Below, one piece after another: positions 53,448 to 64,000 of a DNA stretch of 64,000 nt. Location: the NCBI RefSeq assembly GCF_947489565.1, contig NZ_CANLEA010000024.1, forward strand, positions 1-64,000, read 5' to 3'. The notes beneath the pieces are model-generated. The model was not told the DNA's origin and made no database searches. It saw only the letters and a list, made by a program, of their open reading frames with translations. This DNA comes from an uncultured Kordia sp. (GTDB lineage Bacteria; Bacteroidota; Bacteroidia; Flavobacteriales; Flavobacteriaceae). The position numbers were made by a program, and so were the translations under genes. The stretch's first letter is position 1, and every line of letters starts with the position of its first letter.

Positions 53448-53756
53448 ATGCCGCGTATGAAAGTAAACATGCAGTCCGTAAACTTTACGGTAGATCGTAA
53501 GTTAGTAGATTTCATTCAAAGAAAAATGGATAAACTTGAAACGTACTATGATAAGATCATAGATGCAGATGTCTATTTAAAGGTAGAAAACACAAGCGCA
53601 AAAGAAAACAAAATCGCCGATGTAAGAGTGAATATTCCTGGAGACGATTTAATGGTGAAAAAGCAATGTAGAAGCTTTGAAGAAGCTATAGATGAAGTAA
53701 CAAGTACATTACAAAGAGCACTACTAAAAAGAAAAGAAAAAGTACGAGCACATTGA
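53448..53756 (+). CDS. hpf: Ribosome hibernation promoting factor (short HPF/RaiA type)
   Basis: HPF binds the ribosome decoding centre in slow growth and inactivates it. The product is 102 residues from ATG at 53448, or 99 from 53457 (MKVNMQSVNF), which matches homologue starts better. SVNFTVDRKLVDFIQRKMDKLETYYD and ADVRVNIPGDDLMVKKQCRSFEEAIDEVTSTLQRAL are typical. It is the short form, without the dimerising C-terminal domain. It is 43 bases after the recombinase. Confidence 0.92.
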   Translation: MPRMKVNMQSVNFTVDRKLVDFIQRKMDKLETYYDKIIDADVYLKVENTSAKENKIADVRVNIPGDDLMVKKQCRSFEEAIDEVTSTLQRALLKRKEKVRAH

Positions 53757-53780
53757 TCACTAAAAAAAAATTAAAAATAG

Positions 53781-53811
53781 TTTTGATTAAAAAAAATAAT
53801 CTATACATTTG
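53781..53811 (+). promoter_or_regulatory. Promoter of the tRNA-tuf cluster
   Basis: TTTTG at 53781-53785, 18 bases, then TACATTTG at 53804-53811, extended to TTTGCAG as in rpsU. The expected start site (about 53816) falls inside the hairpin at 53813-53834. Confidence 0.7.
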
Positions 53812-53812
53812 C

Positions 53813-53840
53813 AGTCCGTTAGAAATAGCGGACTTTTTTT
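53813..53840 (+). terminator. Terminator of the recombinase-hpf transcript
   Basis: AGTCCG at 53813-53818 pairs with CGGACT at 53829-53834 (extendable by T-A and T-G pairs) and is followed by seven T. It ends 10 bases before tRNA-Thr. Transcripts started at the overlapping promoter would lack most of the 5' arm and escape it. Confidence 0.8.
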
Positions 53841-53850
53841 ATGAGCAAAA

Positions 53851-53924
53851 GCCGATGTAGCTCAGCTGGCTAGAGCAGCTGATTTGTAATCAGCAGGTCG
53901 TGGGTTCGAGTCCCTCCATCGGCT
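53851..53924 (+). tRNA. tRNA-Thr (TGT)
   Basis: A 74-base cloverleaf. The acceptor GCCGATG pairs with CATCGGC, the discriminator is T. The anticodon arm GCTGA/TCAGC encloses TTTGTAA, so the anticodon is TGT (53885-53887), reading ACA. The T arm holds GGTTCGAGTCC. No CCA is encoded. Confidence 0.97.
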
Positions 53925-53976
53925 CAAAAAAAGCAAGTAAAATTGCTAAGGAACATTGAAATATTGATAATTTATT

Positions 53977-54059
53977 GGGGAGATACTCAAGCGGCCAACG
54001 AGGACAGACTGTAAATCTGTTGGTTTTTACCTTCGCAGGTTCGAATCCTGCTCTCCCCA
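53977..54059 (+). tRNA. tRNA-Tyr (GTA)
   Basis: An 83-base class II tRNA with a long variable arm. The acceptor GGGGAGA pairs with TCTCCCC, discriminator A. The anticodon arm ACAGA/TCTGT encloses CTGTAAA, anticodon GTA at 54011-54013. Confidence 0.97.
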
Positions 54060-54069
54060 CTAAATAAAA

Positions 54070-54142
54070 GCGAGAGTAGCTCAGTTGGTAGAGCGTCAGC
54101 CTTCCAAGCTGAATGTCGCCGGTTCGAACCCGGTCTCTCGCT
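54070..54142 (+). tRNA. tRNA-Gly (TCC)
   Basis: A 73-base tRNA. The acceptor GCGAGAG pairs with CTCTCGC. The anticodon arm TCAGC/GCTGA encloses CTTCCAA, anticodon TCC at 54103-54105. Confidence 0.97.
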
Positions 54143-54155
54143 CTATATATTTCTT

Positions 54156-54227
54156 GCCGATGTAGCTCAGGGGTAGAGTGTTTCCTTGGTAAGGAAGAGG
54201 TCACGGGTTCAAATCCCGTCATTGGCT
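54156..54227 (+). tRNA. tRNA-Thr (GGT)
   Basis: A 72-base tRNA. The acceptor GCCGATG pairs with CATTGGC (one G-T). The anticodon loop TTGGTAA gives anticodon GGT at 54188-54190, reading ACC/ACT. It complements the TGT isoacceptor upstream. Confidence 0.96.
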
Positions 54228-54284
54228 CATAGAATGTATAAATTGAACACTAATATATAACTAAGATTAAAAAATTATTAAATC

Positions 54285-55472
54285 ATGGCAAAGGAAACTT
54301 TTGATCGTTCCAAACCGCACTTAAATATTGGTACTATTGGACACGTAGATCACGGTAAAACTACTTTAACAGCTGCTATTACTAAAGTATTAGCTGATGC
54401 TGGTCTTTCTGAAGCAAGAGATTTCGATACTATCGATAACGCTCCTGAAGAAAAAGAAAGAGGTATTACAATTAATACTTCTCACGTAGAATACCAAACT
54501 GCAAATCGTCACTATGCACACGTTGACTGTCCAGGTCACGCCGATTACGTAAAGAACATGGTAACTGGAGCTGCTCAAATGGATGGTGCTATCTTGGTAG
54601 TTGCTGCTACTGATGGGCCAATGCCACAAACTCGTGAGCACATCCTATTAGGACGTCAGGTTGGAGTTCCAAGAATTGTAGTATTCTTGAACAAATGTGA
54701 TATGGTAGATGATGAGGAATTATTAGAACTTGTTGATATGGAAGTAAGAGATTTGCTTTCTTTCTATAAGTATGATGGTGATAACGGGCCAGTTATCCAA
54801 GGATCTGCTTTAGGAGCTTTAAATGGTGAGCAGCAATGGGTTGATACAGTTTTAGAATTAATGGAAGCTGTTGATAACTGGATTGAATTGCCAAAGAGAG
54901 ATGTTGAAAAAGACTTCTTAATGCCAATCGAAGATGTATTCTCTATTACAGGTCGTGGTACTGTTGCGACTGGTCGTATTGAAACTGGTGTAGCTAACAC
55001 AGGTGATGCTGTAGATATCATTGGTATGGGTGCTGAAAAATTAACTTCTACAATTACAGGAGTTGAGATGTTCCGTAAAATCTTAGATAGAGGAGAAGCT
55101 GGAGATAACGTAGGTATCTTATTAAGAGGTATTGAGAAAACTGAGATAAAAAGAGGAATGGTAATCTGTAAGCCAGGTTCTGTAACTCCACACAGTAAAT
55201 TCAAAGCTGAGGTATACGTTTTGAAAAAAGAAGAAGGTGGGCGTCACACTCCATTCCATAACAACTATCGTCCTCAGTTCTATGTACGTACAACTGACGT
55301 GACGGGAACTATCAACTTACCAGAAGGTGTTGAGATGGTAATGCCAGGAGATAACTTAACAATTACTGTTGATCTTATCAACGCAATTGCAATGAACGTT
55401 GGATTACGTTTCGCGATTCGTGAAGGTGGTAGAACTGTTGGTGCAGGTCAGGTAACTGAAATTCTTGAATAA
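54285..55472 (+). CDS. tuf: Elongation factor Tu
   Basis: EF-Tu brings aminoacyl-tRNA to the ribosome. The 395-residue protein has the P-loop GHVDHGKT (19-26), [22 protein letters not shown], and the C-terminal beta-barrel domains ending [15 protein letters not shown]. It is 57 bases after four tRNA genes and shares their transcript. A terminator follows at 55499-55525. Confidence 0.99.
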   Translation: MAKETFDRSKPHLNIGTIGHVDHGKTTLTAAITKVLADAGLSEARDFDTIDNAPEEKERGITINTSHVEYQTANRHYAHVDCPGHADYVKNMVTGAAQMDGAILVVAATDGPMPQTREHILLGRQVGVPRIVVFLNKCDMVDDEELLELVDMEVRDLLSFYKYDGDNGPVIQGSALGALNGEQQWVDTVLELMEAVDNWIELPKRDVEKDFLMPIEDVFSITGRGTVATGRIETGVANTGDAVDIIGMGAEKLTSTITGVEMFRKILDRGEAGDNVGILLRGIEKTEIKRGMVICKPGSVTPHSKFKAEVYVLKKEEGGRHTPFHNNYRPQFYVRTTDVTGTINLPEGVEMVMPGDNLTITVDLINAIAMNVGLRFAIREGGRTVGAGQVTEILE

Positions 55473-55498
55473 TCATTTAGATTAATATAAAAATGAGA

Positions 55499-55525
55499 GG
55501 TGTCCCGTTTTCGGGACGCCTTTTT
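55499..55525 (+). terminator. Terminator after tuf
   Basis: GGTGTCCCG and CGGGACGCC pair (one T-G) around a TTTT loop and are followed by five T. The tRNA-Trp gene begins eight bases later, so it and secE need their own promoter or read-through. I see no clear promoter in the gap. Confidence 0.85.
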
Positions 55526-55532
55526 ATGAAAT

Positions 55533-55605
55533 ACGGGTTTAGCTCAGTTGGTAGAGCACTGGTCTCCAAAACCAGGTGTCGGGAGTTCGAGCCTCTCAAC
55601 CCGTG
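55533..55605 (+). tRNA. tRNA-Trp (CCA)
   Basis: A 73-base tRNA. The acceptor ACGGGTT pairs with AACCCGT, discriminator G. The anticodon arm CTGGT/ACCAG encloses CTCCAAA, anticodon CCA at 55566-55568. It lies 16 bases upstream of secE, the usual order in Bacteroidota. Confidence 0.97.
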
Positions 55606-55621
55606 CTAATAAAATCGCAAT

Positions 55622-55825
55622 ATGGCTGGTATAGTAAATTACGTAAAAGAATCTTTCGAAGAATTAAGAACAAACGTTACATGGACACCTTGGGCTGAAG
55701 CACAGCGTCTAACAATTGTAGTGGCTGTTTTTTCTATAATTTTCTCATTAGCTATTTGGGGAGTTGATACTTTCTTTGCAAAGATATTGGGTTATATCTA
55801 TGATCTCGTATTAGGAAATATTTAA
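55622..55825 (+). CDS. secE: Preprotein translocase subunit SecE
   Basis: SecE is the essential clamp of the SecYEG channel. The 67-residue short form has an amphipathic helix (VNYVKESFEELRTNVTWTPW) and one membrane helix (about 31-58). It is 24 bases upstream of nusG. Confidence 0.93.
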   Translation: MAGIVNYVKESFEELRTNVTWTPWAEAQRLTIVVAVFSIIFSLAIWGVDTFFAKILGYIYDLVLGNI

Positions 55826-55849
55826 TCACCTCAAAAACTAAAGTTAATT

Positions 55850-56401
55850 ATGGCCGATTCTAATGTGAAGAAATGGTATGTTGTGAGAGCTGTCAGTGGG
55901 CAGGAAAATAAAGTTAAAACTTATATAGAAAGTGAAATCACTAGGCTTGGCTTAGAGGATTATGTTGAGGAAGTTTTAGTTCCAACGGAAAAAGTAATTC
56001 AAATCCGTAACGGAAAAAAAATTAATAAAGAAAGAGTGTACTTTCCAGGGTATATCATGATTAAAGCTAATCTAGCTGGAGAAGTTACACACGTTATAAA
56101 ATCAGTTACCAATGTAATAGGTTTTCTAGGGGAAGTAAAAGGAGGAGATCCTGTTCCTTTAAGACAATCTGAAGTAAATAGAATGTTAGGGAAAGTAGAT
56201 GAGTTGGCAGTGAAAACTGATAATGTAGCTATTCCATTTACATTAGGTGAGACTGTAAAAGTAATTGATGGTCCTTTCAACGGATTCAATGGAACTGTTG
56301 AAAAGATTAATGAAGAAAAACGTAAGTTGGAAGTAATGGTGAAAATTTTCGGAAGAAAAACTCCATTAGAGCTAAGTTACATGCAAGTAGAGAAAATATA
56401 A
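55850..56401 (+). CDS. nusG: Transcription termination/antitermination factor NusG
   Basis: NusG binds RNA polymerase and links it to Rho or the ribosome. The 183-residue protein has the NGN domain (KKWYVVRAVSGQENKVKTYIE, VYFPGYIMIKANL) and the C-terminal KOW domain (GETVKVIDGPFNGFNGTVEKIN). It has no long insertion. Confidence 0.97.
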   Translation: MADSNVKKWYVVRAVSGQENKVKTYIESEITRLGLEDYVEEVLVPTEKVIQIRNGKKINKERVYFPGYIMIKANLAGEVTHVIKSVTNVIGFLGEVKGGDPVPLRQSEVNRMLGKVDELAVKTDNVAIPFTLGETVKVIDGPFNGFNGTVEKINEEKRKLEVMVKIFGRKTPLELSYMQVEKI

Positions 56402-56425
56402 TTGTTACACATTATATATATAAGT

Positions 56426-56457
56426 AACACTTTTTAGCTTCCAAACAAAAAAGTGTT
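56426..56457 (+). promoter_or_regulatory. Stem-loop in the nusG-rplK gap
   Basis: AACACTTTTT (56426-56435) pairs with AAAAAGTGTT (56448-56457) around 12 bases, 20 bases before the rplK ATG. It may be a leader structure, perhaps for L1 feedback; this is inference from position. Confidence 0.45.
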
Positions 56458-56477
56458 GCGAAACCAAAAACAAGAAA

Positions 56478-56915
56478 ATGGCAAAAGAATTAAGTAAAGT
56501 AGTTAAGCTACAAGTTAGGGGAGGTGCAGCGAATCCGTCGCCACCGGTTGGACCCGCTTTAGGTGCTGCCGGTGTTAATATCATGGAGTTCTGTAAGCAG
56601 TTTAATGCAAGAACACAAGATAAACAAGGTAAGGTAGTTCCAGTTGTTATTTCTGTATACAAAGACAAGTCTTTTGACTTTGTAGTGAAAACAGCGCCAG
56701 CGGCAGTTCAGCTTTTGGAAGCGGCAAAGATTAAAAAAGGATCAGGAGAACCTAACCGAAAAAAGGTAGCAAGCGTTACTTGGGAACAAGTAAAAGCAAT
56801 TGCTGAAGACAAAATGCAAGATTTAAATGCATTTACAGTTGAGTCAGCAATGAGTATGGTTGCAGGGACTGCAAGATCTATGGGATTAACAGTATCTGGT
56901 GATAAACCTTTTTAA
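56478..56915 (+). CDS. rplK: 50S ribosomal protein L11
   Basis: The 145-residue protein has [40 protein letters not shown] at the start and [38 protein letters not shown] at the end, matching L11 throughout. It binds the GTPase-associated centre of 23S rRNA. It is 13 bases upstream of rplA. Confidence 0.98.
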   Translation: MAKELSKVVKLQVRGGAANPSPPVGPALGAAGVNIMEFCKQFNARTQDKQGKVVPVVISVYKDKSFDFVVKTAPAAVQLLEAAKIKKGSGEPNRKKVASVTWEQVKAIAEDKMQDLNAFTVESAMSMVAGTARSMGLTVSGDKPF

Positions 56916-56928
56916 ATCGTAAGAACAA

Positions 56929-57618
56929 ATGGCACGAGTAACAAAAAAGCAAAAAGAAGCTTTAGCTAAAGTTGATAAGAATAAATTATATTCTGTCGCT
57001 GAGGCATCAAGCTTAGTGAAAGAAATAACGAATGTAAAATTTGACGCGTCTGTAGATCTTGCTGTACGATTAGGTGTTGACCCTCGTAAAGCGAATCAAA
57101 TGGTAAGAGGAGTGGTAACATTACCACACGGAACAGGAAAAGATGTTAAAGTTTTAGCATTAGTAACTCCAGATAAAGAAGCAGAAGCTCAAGAAGCAGG
57201 AGCTGACTTTGTCGGATTAGATGAATTCCTTCAAAAAATTAAAGGAGGATGGACAGATGTTGATGTAATCATCACTATGCCAAGTGTAATGGGTAAATTA
57301 GGGCCTTTAGGTAGAATATTAGGGCCAAGAGGATTAATGCCAAACCCAAAGACTGGTACAGTAACTATGGACGTAGCTAAAGCTGTAAGAGAAGTGAAAG
57401 CTGGTAAAATTGACTTTAAAGTTGATAAAACTGGTATCGTTCATGCAGCAATTGGTAAGTCTTCATTCTCTGCTGATAAAATCGAAGGGAATGCAGCTGA
57501 ATTATTACAAACATTAATCAAATTAAAGCCAACTGCGGCAAAAGGTACATACATTAAGAGTATTTACATGTCTAGTACTATGAGCCCAAGTGTAGCTGTT
57601 GATCCAAAAACAGTTTAA
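56929..57618 (+). CDS. rplA: 50S ribosomal protein L1
   Basis: The 229-residue protein forms the L1 stalk. The motifs [24 protein letters not shown] and [25 protein letters not shown] are typical. In other bacteria L1 represses the rplKA message; an rplK leader hairpin is present here. It is cotranscribed with rplK. Confidence 0.98.
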   Translation: MARVTKKQKEALAKVDKNKLYSVAEASSLVKEITNVKFDASVDLAVRLGVDPRKANQMVRGVVTLPHGTGKDVKVLALVTPDKEAEAQEAGADFVGLDEFLQKIKGGWTDVDVIITMPSVMGKLGPLGRILGPRGLMPNPKTGTVTMDVAKAVREVKAGKIDFKVDKTGIVHAAIGKSSFSADKIEGNAAELLQTLIKLKPTAAKGTYIKSIYMSSTMSPSVAVDPKTV

Positions 57619-57641
57619 TTGGTAGTTAAAAAGATTTTATC

Positions 57642-58163
57642 ATGACTAAAGAAGAAAAATCAGTAGTAATAGAAGAATTAACTGCACAGTTAGCTGAAAA
57701 CACTAATATTTACTTAACAGATATCTCTGGATTAAATGCTGAAGCAACTTCGGCTTTAAGAAGAGCTTGTTTTAAAGGAAATATTAAACTTGCAGTAATC
57801 AAGAACACATTGCTAGCTAAAGCAATGGAAGCTTCTGATAAAGATTTTGGAGAACTTCCTGAAGTATTAAAAGGGAACACTTCATTAATGCTTTCAGAAA
57901 CAGGAAACGCTCCTGCAAAGCTTATCAAAGAATTCAGAAAGAAAAGAAAAGCTGAAAAGCCAATCTTAAAAGGTGCATTCATTGAAACAGCAGTATTCGT
58001 TGGAGACGATCAATTAGAAGCCTTAGTTAATATCAAATCTAGAGAAGAGCTTATTGGAGAAATTGTTGGATTATTACAATCTCCTGCTAAGAACGTTGTT
58101 TCTGCACTTCAATCTGGAGGAGGAAAATTAGCTGGTATCTTAAAAACATTATCTGAAAGATAA
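57642..58163 (+). CDS. rplJ: 50S ribosomal protein L10
   Basis: The 173-residue protein anchors the L7/L12 stalk. The N-terminal domain has LTAQLAENTNIYLTDISGLNAEATSALRRACFKGN; the C-terminal helix (QSPAKNVVSALQSGGGKLAGILKTL) binds L12. It lies between rplA and rplL. Confidence 0.97.
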   Translation: MTKEEKSVVIEELTAQLAENTNIYLTDISGLNAEATSALRRACFKGNIKLAVIKNTLLAKAMEASDKDFGELPEVLKGNTSLMLSETGNAPAKLIKEFRKKRKAEKPILKGAFIETAVFVGDDQLEALVNIKSREELIGEIVGLLQSPAKNVVSALQSGGGKLAGILKTLSER

Positions 58164-58229
58164 TTTAAAAAGTACGCACTTAACAAAACAAATATTTAAC
58201 AAAAACACATTATTTTAAAACGATAGAAA

Positions 58230-58604
58230 ATGGCAGATTTAAAAGAATTCGCAGAACAATTAGTTAACTTAACAGTAAAGGAAGTTAACGAATTAGCAGA
58301 TATATTAAAAGCTGATTACGGTATTGAGCCAGCTGCTGCAGCTGTAGCTGTTGGACCTGCTGCTACTAACGATGGTGGTGGAGAAGACGAGCAAACTGAG
58401 TTTGACGTAATCTTAAAAGCTGCTGGTGGATCTAAATTAGCAGTAGTTAAATTAGTAAAAGAATTAACAGGTTTAGGTCTTAAAGACGCTAAAGGAGTTG
58501 TTGATTCAGCACCAGCTCCAATCAAAGAAGGAGTATCTAAAGATGAGGCTGAAGGTCTTAAAGCAGCTTTAGAAGAAGCAGGAGCAGAGGTTGAGCTTAA
58601 GTAA
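58230..58604 (+). CDS. rplL: 50S ribosomal protein L7/L12
   Basis: The 124-residue acidic protein has the N-terminal dimer domain, an Ala/Gly-rich hinge (about 33-52), and the C-terminal domain [38 protein letters not shown] that recruits factors. Complete. A long hairpin follows before rpoB. Confidence 0.98.
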   Translation: MADLKEFAEQLVNLTVKEVNELADILKADYGIEPAAAAVAVGPAATNDGGGEDEQTEFDVILKAAGGSKLAVVKLVKELTGLGLKDAKGVVDSAPAPIKEGVSKDEAEGLKAALEEAGAEVELK

Positions 58605-58627
58605 GCTTACCAAGCTATAAAAACTTG

Positions 58628-58668
58628 GTTTAGGTCTTTGGGAATGTCCCCTAAGACCTAAACCCTTT
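58628..58668 (+). terminator. Hairpin (possible attenuator) between rplL and rpoB
   Basis: GTTTAGGTCTT pairs with AAGACCTAAAC over an inner GGG/CCC, followed by CCCTTTTG. The stem is strong but the T-run is only four, suggesting partial termination. An attenuator at this point is known in E. coli. Confidence 0.65.
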
Positions 58669-58729
58669 TGTGTATATAAGCGTGAATACGTTTTATTTTA
58701 TTTTATTTTAATCATAATATTGTCCATTG

Positions 58730-61700
58730 ATGTTCATAAATCAGACTGAAAGATTAAATTTCGCCTCGGCAAAACACACACCTGATTATCCAGATTTTCT
58801 AGATATTCAAATCAAATCATTCCAAGATTTCTTCCAGCTAGAGACGAAATCTGAAGAGCGTGGCGAAGAAGGATTATACAACACCTTCCAAGAAAATTTT
58901 CCAATTACAGACACTCGTAATCAATTCGTATTAGAATTTTTAGATTATTTCGTCGACCCACCACGATATAATATTCAAGAATGTATCGAAAGAGGATTAA
59001 CGTATAGTGTGCCGTTAAAAGCACGTTTAAAATTATACTGTACAGATCCAGAGCATGAAGATTTCGAAACAATTGTACAAGATGTATATTTAGGTACAAT
59101 TCCTTACATGACACCAAGTGGGACATTCTGTATCAATGGAGCTGAGCGTGTAGTAGTATCACAGTTACACCGTTCGCCAGGAGTCTTTTTTGGACAATCT
59201 TTCCATGCAAATGGAACTAAGCTATATTCTGCCAGAGTAATTCCTTTTAAAGGATCATGGATAGAATTTGCAACAGATATCAATAGTGTAATGTACGCAT
59301 ATATTGATAGAAAGAAAAAATTACCTGTAACTACATTATTTAGAGCTATTGGTTTCGAAAGCGATAAAGATATCCTTGAGATATTTGACCTTGCTGAAGA
59401 AGTGAAAGTTTCTAAAAGTGGACTTAAAAAAGTATTAGGTCGTAAGTTAGCAGCACGTGTATTAAATACATGGCATGAAGACTTCGTAGATGAAGATACA
59501 GGAGAAGTAGTATCAATCGAACGTAACGAAATCGTTTTGGATCGTGATACTATCTTAGAAAAAGAACACATAGAAGAAATCGTAGAAGCTGGTGTAAAAA
59601 TGATTCTTTTACACAAAGAAGAAAATCAAGCTGGTGATTACGCGATTATCCATAATACATTACAAAAAGACCCTACGAACTCTGAAAAAGAAGCCGTAGA
59701 ACATATTTATCGTCAACTTCGTAATGCTGAACCGCCAGATGAGGAAACAGCACGTGGTATTATCGATAAATTATTCTTCTCTGACCAACGTTACAACCTT
59801 GGTGGAGTAGGTCGTTACCGTATGAACAAAAAGTTAGGATTGAATATCGATATGGATAAGCAAGTCTTAACAAAAGAAGATATCATCACCATCATCAAGT
59901 ACTTAATTGAGTTGATTAACTCGAAAGCGGAAATTGATGATATTGATCACTTATCTAACAGACGTGTTCGTACAGTAGGAGAACAACTAGCACAACAATT
60001 CGGTGTTGGACTTGCGCGTATGGCAAGAACAATCCGTGAGCGTATGAACGTTAGAGATAACGAGGTATTTACACCAATCGATTTGATTAATGCAAAAACC
60101 TTATCATCTGTAATTAATTCATTCTTCGGAACGAATCAGTTGTCACAGTTTATGGATCAAACGAATCCATTAGCAGAGATTACACACAAACGTCGTTTAT
60201 CGGCTTTAGGACCTGGAGGACTTTCAAGAGAAAGAGCAGGTTTCGAGGTACGTGACGTTCACTATACACACTACGGACGTTTATGTCCTATTGAAACACC
60301 TGAAGGACCAAACATTGGATTGATATCTTCTCTTGGAGTATTTGCGAAAGTAAACTCTATGGGATTCTTAGAAACTCCATATCGTAAGGTTGAAGATGGA
60401 AAAGTTGATATCAACAAATTCTCATACTTAAGTGCTGAGGAAGAAGAAGGAATGAAAATTTCGCAAGCGAACATTCCAACAACTGAAGATGGTACTATAA
60501 GTGTTGAAAAAGTAATTGCACGTGAAGAAGGAGATTTCCCAGTGGTATCTCCATCTGAAATTGATTATACGGATGTTGCGCCAAACCAAATTGCATCAAT
60601 CTCTGCATCATTAATTCCTTTCTTGGAACATGATGATGCCAACCGTGCATTGATGGGATCAAACATGATGCGTCAAGCAGTACCATTATTACGTCCACAA
60701 TCACCAATCGTAGGAACTGGATTAGAGCGTCAAGTTGCTTCTGATTCAAGAGTATTAGTAAATGCTGAAGGCGATGGATTGGTAGAATATGTAGATGCTA
60801 ATAAAATTACAATTAAGTACGATCGTACGGAAGATGAAAGATTGGTAAGTTTTGATGGAGACTCAAAAACATACAACTTAATTAAATTCCGTAAAACCAA
60901 CCAAAGTACATCTATCAACTTAAAGCCAATTGTAAGAAGAGGTGATAGAGTTAAAAAAGGACAAGTACTTTGTGAAGGATATGCAACTCAAAAAGGAGAA
61001 TTGGCACTTGGACGTAACATGAAAGTTGCCTTCATGCCTTGGAAAGGATATAACTTTGAGGATGCAATTGTAATCTCTGAAAAAGTAGTTCGTGAAGATA
61101 TCTTTACGTCTATTCACATTGACGAATACTCAATGGATGTAAGAGATACAAAATTAGGAGCTGAAGAATTAACAAACGACATTCCTAACGTTTCAGAAGA
61201 GGCTACAAAAGACTTAGACGAAAACGGAATGATTAGAATTGGAGCCGAAGTAAAACCAGGTGACATTCTTATCGGTAAAATTACTCCAAAAGGAGAATCA
61301 GATCCTACACCAGAAGAAAAATTATTACGTGCAATCTTTGGAGATAAAGCAGGAGATGTAAAAGATGCTTCATTAAAAGCTTCGCCTTCTTTACACGGAG
61401 TTGTAATTAATAAAAAATTATTCTCAAGAGCAATCAAAGACAAGCGTAAGAGAGCTAAAGATAAAGAGGAAATTGCAACCTTAGAATTAGAATATGCTTC
61501 TAAATTCGAAGAGTTAAGAGGAATCTTAATTGATAAGTTATTTACAATTGTAAATGGAAAAACTTCGCAAGGAGTTCAAAATGATCTTGGAGAAGAAGTA
61601 TTGCCAAAAGGGAAGAAGTTTACCTTAAAAATGTTAAATGCTGTAGAAGATTACGCGCATTTAACAGGAGGAACTTGGACTACGGATGATGATACTAACA

Positions 61701-62539
61701 GTGCAGTAGCAGATTTAGTACACAACTATAAAATCAAACTTAATGACCTTCAAGGAGCATTAAGAAGAGATAAGTTTACCATCTCAGTTGGAGACGAATT
61801 ACCAGCAGGAATCTTAAAACTTGCAAAAGTTTACATCGCTAAAAAGCGTAAACTAAAAGTAGGAGATAAGATGGCAGGTCGTCACGGTAACAAAGGTATC
61901 GTAGCGCGTATCGTTCGTCAAGAAGATATGCCATTCTTAGAAGATGGAACGCCAGTTGATATTGTATTAAATCCATTAGGTGTACCTTCTCGTATGAATA
62001 TCGGTCAGATTTATGAAACGGTATTAGGATGGGCAGGAGAAAAACTAGACCGTAAATATGCAACGCCAATCTTTGATGGTGCTTCTTTAGATCAGATTAA
62101 CGAAATCACTGATGAAGCAGGAATTCCAAGATTTGGACATACATATCTTTATGACGGTGGAACAGGAGAACGTTTTGATCAGCCAGCAACAGTAGGTATT
62201 ATTTACATGCTGAAACTTGGTCACATGGTAGATGACAAGATGCACGCACGTTCAATTGGACCATACTCATTAATTACGCAACAGCCATTAGGTGGTAAAG
62301 CACAATTTGGAGGTCAGCGTTTTGGAGAGATGGAAGTTTGGGCACTAGAAGCATACGGTGCATCTAGCACACTTAGAGAAATACTGACTGTAAAATCGGA
62401 TGATGTTATTGGTAGAGCTAAAACGTACGAAGCAATCGTAAAAGGAGAACCAATGCCAGAACCAGGATTACCAGAATCATTCAATGTATTAATGCATGAA
62501 TTGAAAGGTCTTGGATTAGACATCAGATTAGAGGAATAA
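58730..62539 (+). CDS. rpoB: DNA-directed RNA polymerase subunit beta
   Basis: The 1269-residue beta subunit is complete. It starts [27 protein letters not shown], has the rifampicin-region motif [34 protein letters not shown] (with unmutated-looking Gln, Asp, His and Ser positions), and ends with [27 protein letters not shown] chose ATG at 58730; a TTG three bases earlier is not needed. It is followed 66 bases later by rpoC. Confidence 0.99.
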   Translation: MFINQTERLNFASAKHTPDYPDFLDIQIKSFQDFFQLETKSEERGEEGLYNTFQENFPITDTRNQFVLEFLDYFVDPPRYNIQECIERGLTYSVPLKARLKLYCTDPEHEDFETIVQDVYLGTIPYMTPSGTFCINGAERVVVSQLHRSPGVFFGQSFHANGTKLYSARVIPFKGSWIEFATDINSVMYAYIDRKKKLPVTTLFRAIGFESDKDILEIFDLAEEVKVSKSGLKKVLGRKLAARVLNTWHEDFVDEDTGEVVSIERNEIVLDRDTILEKEHIEEIVEAGVKMILLHKEENQAGDYAIIHNTLQKDPTNSEKEAVEHIYRQLRNAEPPDEETARGIIDKLFFSDQRYNLGGVGRYRMNKKLGLNIDMDKQVLTKEDIITIIKYLIELINSKAEIDDIDHLSNRRVRTVGEQLAQQFGVGLARMARTIRERMNVRDNEVFTPIDLINAKTLSSVINSFFGTNQLSQFMDQTNPLAEITHKRRLSALGPGGLSRERAGFEVRDVHYTHYGRLCPIETPEGPNIGLISSLGVFAKVNSMGFLETPYRKVEDGKVDINKFSYLSAEEEEGMKISQANIPTTEDGTISVEKVIAREEGDFPVVSPSEIDYTDVAPNQIASISASLIPFLEHDDANRALMGSNMMRQAVPLLRPQSPIVGTGLERQVASDSRVLVNAEGDGLVEYVDANKITIKYDRTEDERLVSFDGDSKTYNLIKFRKTNQSTSINLKPIVRRGDRVKKGQVLCEGYATQKGELALGRNMKVAFMPWKGYNFEDAIVISEKVVREDIFTSIHIDEYSMDVRDTKLGAEELTNDIPNVSEEATKDLDENGMIRIGAEVKPGDILIGKITPKGESDPTPEEKLLRAIFGDKAGDVKDASLKASPSLHGVVINKKLFSRAIKDKRKRAKDKEEIATLELEYASKFEELRGILIDKLFTIVNGKTSQGVQNDLGEEVLPKGKKFTLKMLNAVEDYAHLTGGTWTTDDDTNSAVADLVHNYKIKLNDLQGALRRDKFTISVGDELPAGILKLAKVYIAKKRKLKVGDKMAGRHGNKGIVARIVRQEDMPFLEDGTPVDIVLNPLGVPSRMNIGQIYETVLGWAGEKLDRKYATPIFDGASLDQINEITDEAGIPRFGHTYLYDGGTGERFDQPATVGIIYMLKLGHMVDDKMHARSIGPYSLITQQPLGGKAQFGGQRFGEMEVWALEAYGASSTLREILTVKSDDVIGRAKTYEAIVKGEPMPEPGLPESFNVLMHELKGLGLDIRLEE

Positions 62540-62548
62540 AATAAAAAT

Positions 62549-64000
<1,452 letters not shown>

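Noticed and set aside
53890-54222. A 110-codon minus-strand frame resembling frequently annotated spurious proteins
   Set aside because: It is the antisense of four tRNA genes; the tRNA cloverleaves are unambiguous.

Overview
The window looks like chromosome of a marine or aquatic Flavobacteriaceae bacterium (Bacteroidota); Kordia or a close relative is my guess. The DNA is AT-rich. Many genes have the Bacteroidota -7 element TAnnTTTG, sometimes with TTG or TTTG 18-19 bases upstream. Almost no gene has a Shine-Dalgarno sequence; rpsU is the exception, as is known for this group. Gene content (DUF1501/DUF1800 pair, DUF885, DUF2851, M57 lipoprotein, TPR hybrid kinases, trpEGDCFBA) fits. Species identity is inference only.

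Layout. 1-642: direct repeats and a hairpin repeat, no gene. 643-5983: pyrE with a SRPBCC gene, a NUDIX gene divergent from pyrE by seven bases, an M14 lipoprotein and a SulP transporter. 6064-12658: three tandem paralogous periplasmic-TPR hybrid histidine kinases. 12666-15912: ddl-coaD on one strand, PASTA protein and RluA-type pseudouridine synthase on the other. 16037-18369: small poorly characterised genes, including one split by a single in-frame TGA. 18539-28210: VOC protein, YaaA, a uracil-DNA-glycosylase-family gene carrying an in-frame repeat, a secreted beta-helix protein, RlmF, a DUF885 lipoprotein and unknowns.

28309-35405 is a complete tryptophan operon (trpEGDCFBA, minus strand). 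Its leader encodes an 18-residue peptide with three consecutive Trp codons, followed by a competing hairpin and a strong terminator: a classical translation-coupled attenuator. Next come a MarR-YceI pair with a palindromic operator candidate, the DUF1800/DUF1501 pair, and two tandem small precursors (40177-40530) with lanthipeptide-like leaders ending in Gly-Gly and Cys-rich cores. No modification enzyme is visible nearby. 40722-43836 holds thioredoxin-like and rhodanese genes. 43999-51514 holds DUF2851, an M57 protease, a PspC-like protein, a 2TM potassium channel, a helix-hairpin-helix protein, an acyl-CoA dehydrogenase and an archaeal-type alpha-amylase preceded by a LacI-type operator palindrome.

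51888-64000 is the core expression block: rpsU (with a strong Shine-Dalgarno), a tyrosine recombinase, hpf, tRNA-Thr/Tyr/Gly/Thr, tuf, tRNA-Trp, secE-nusG-rplKAJL-rpoB and the first 465 codons of rpoC, which runs off the window.

The most notable items are the two putative RiPP precursors, the trp attenuator, the rpsU Shine-Dalgarno, the repeat absorbed into a coding sequence, and a dispersed hairpin repeat whose stem shows compensatory base changes.
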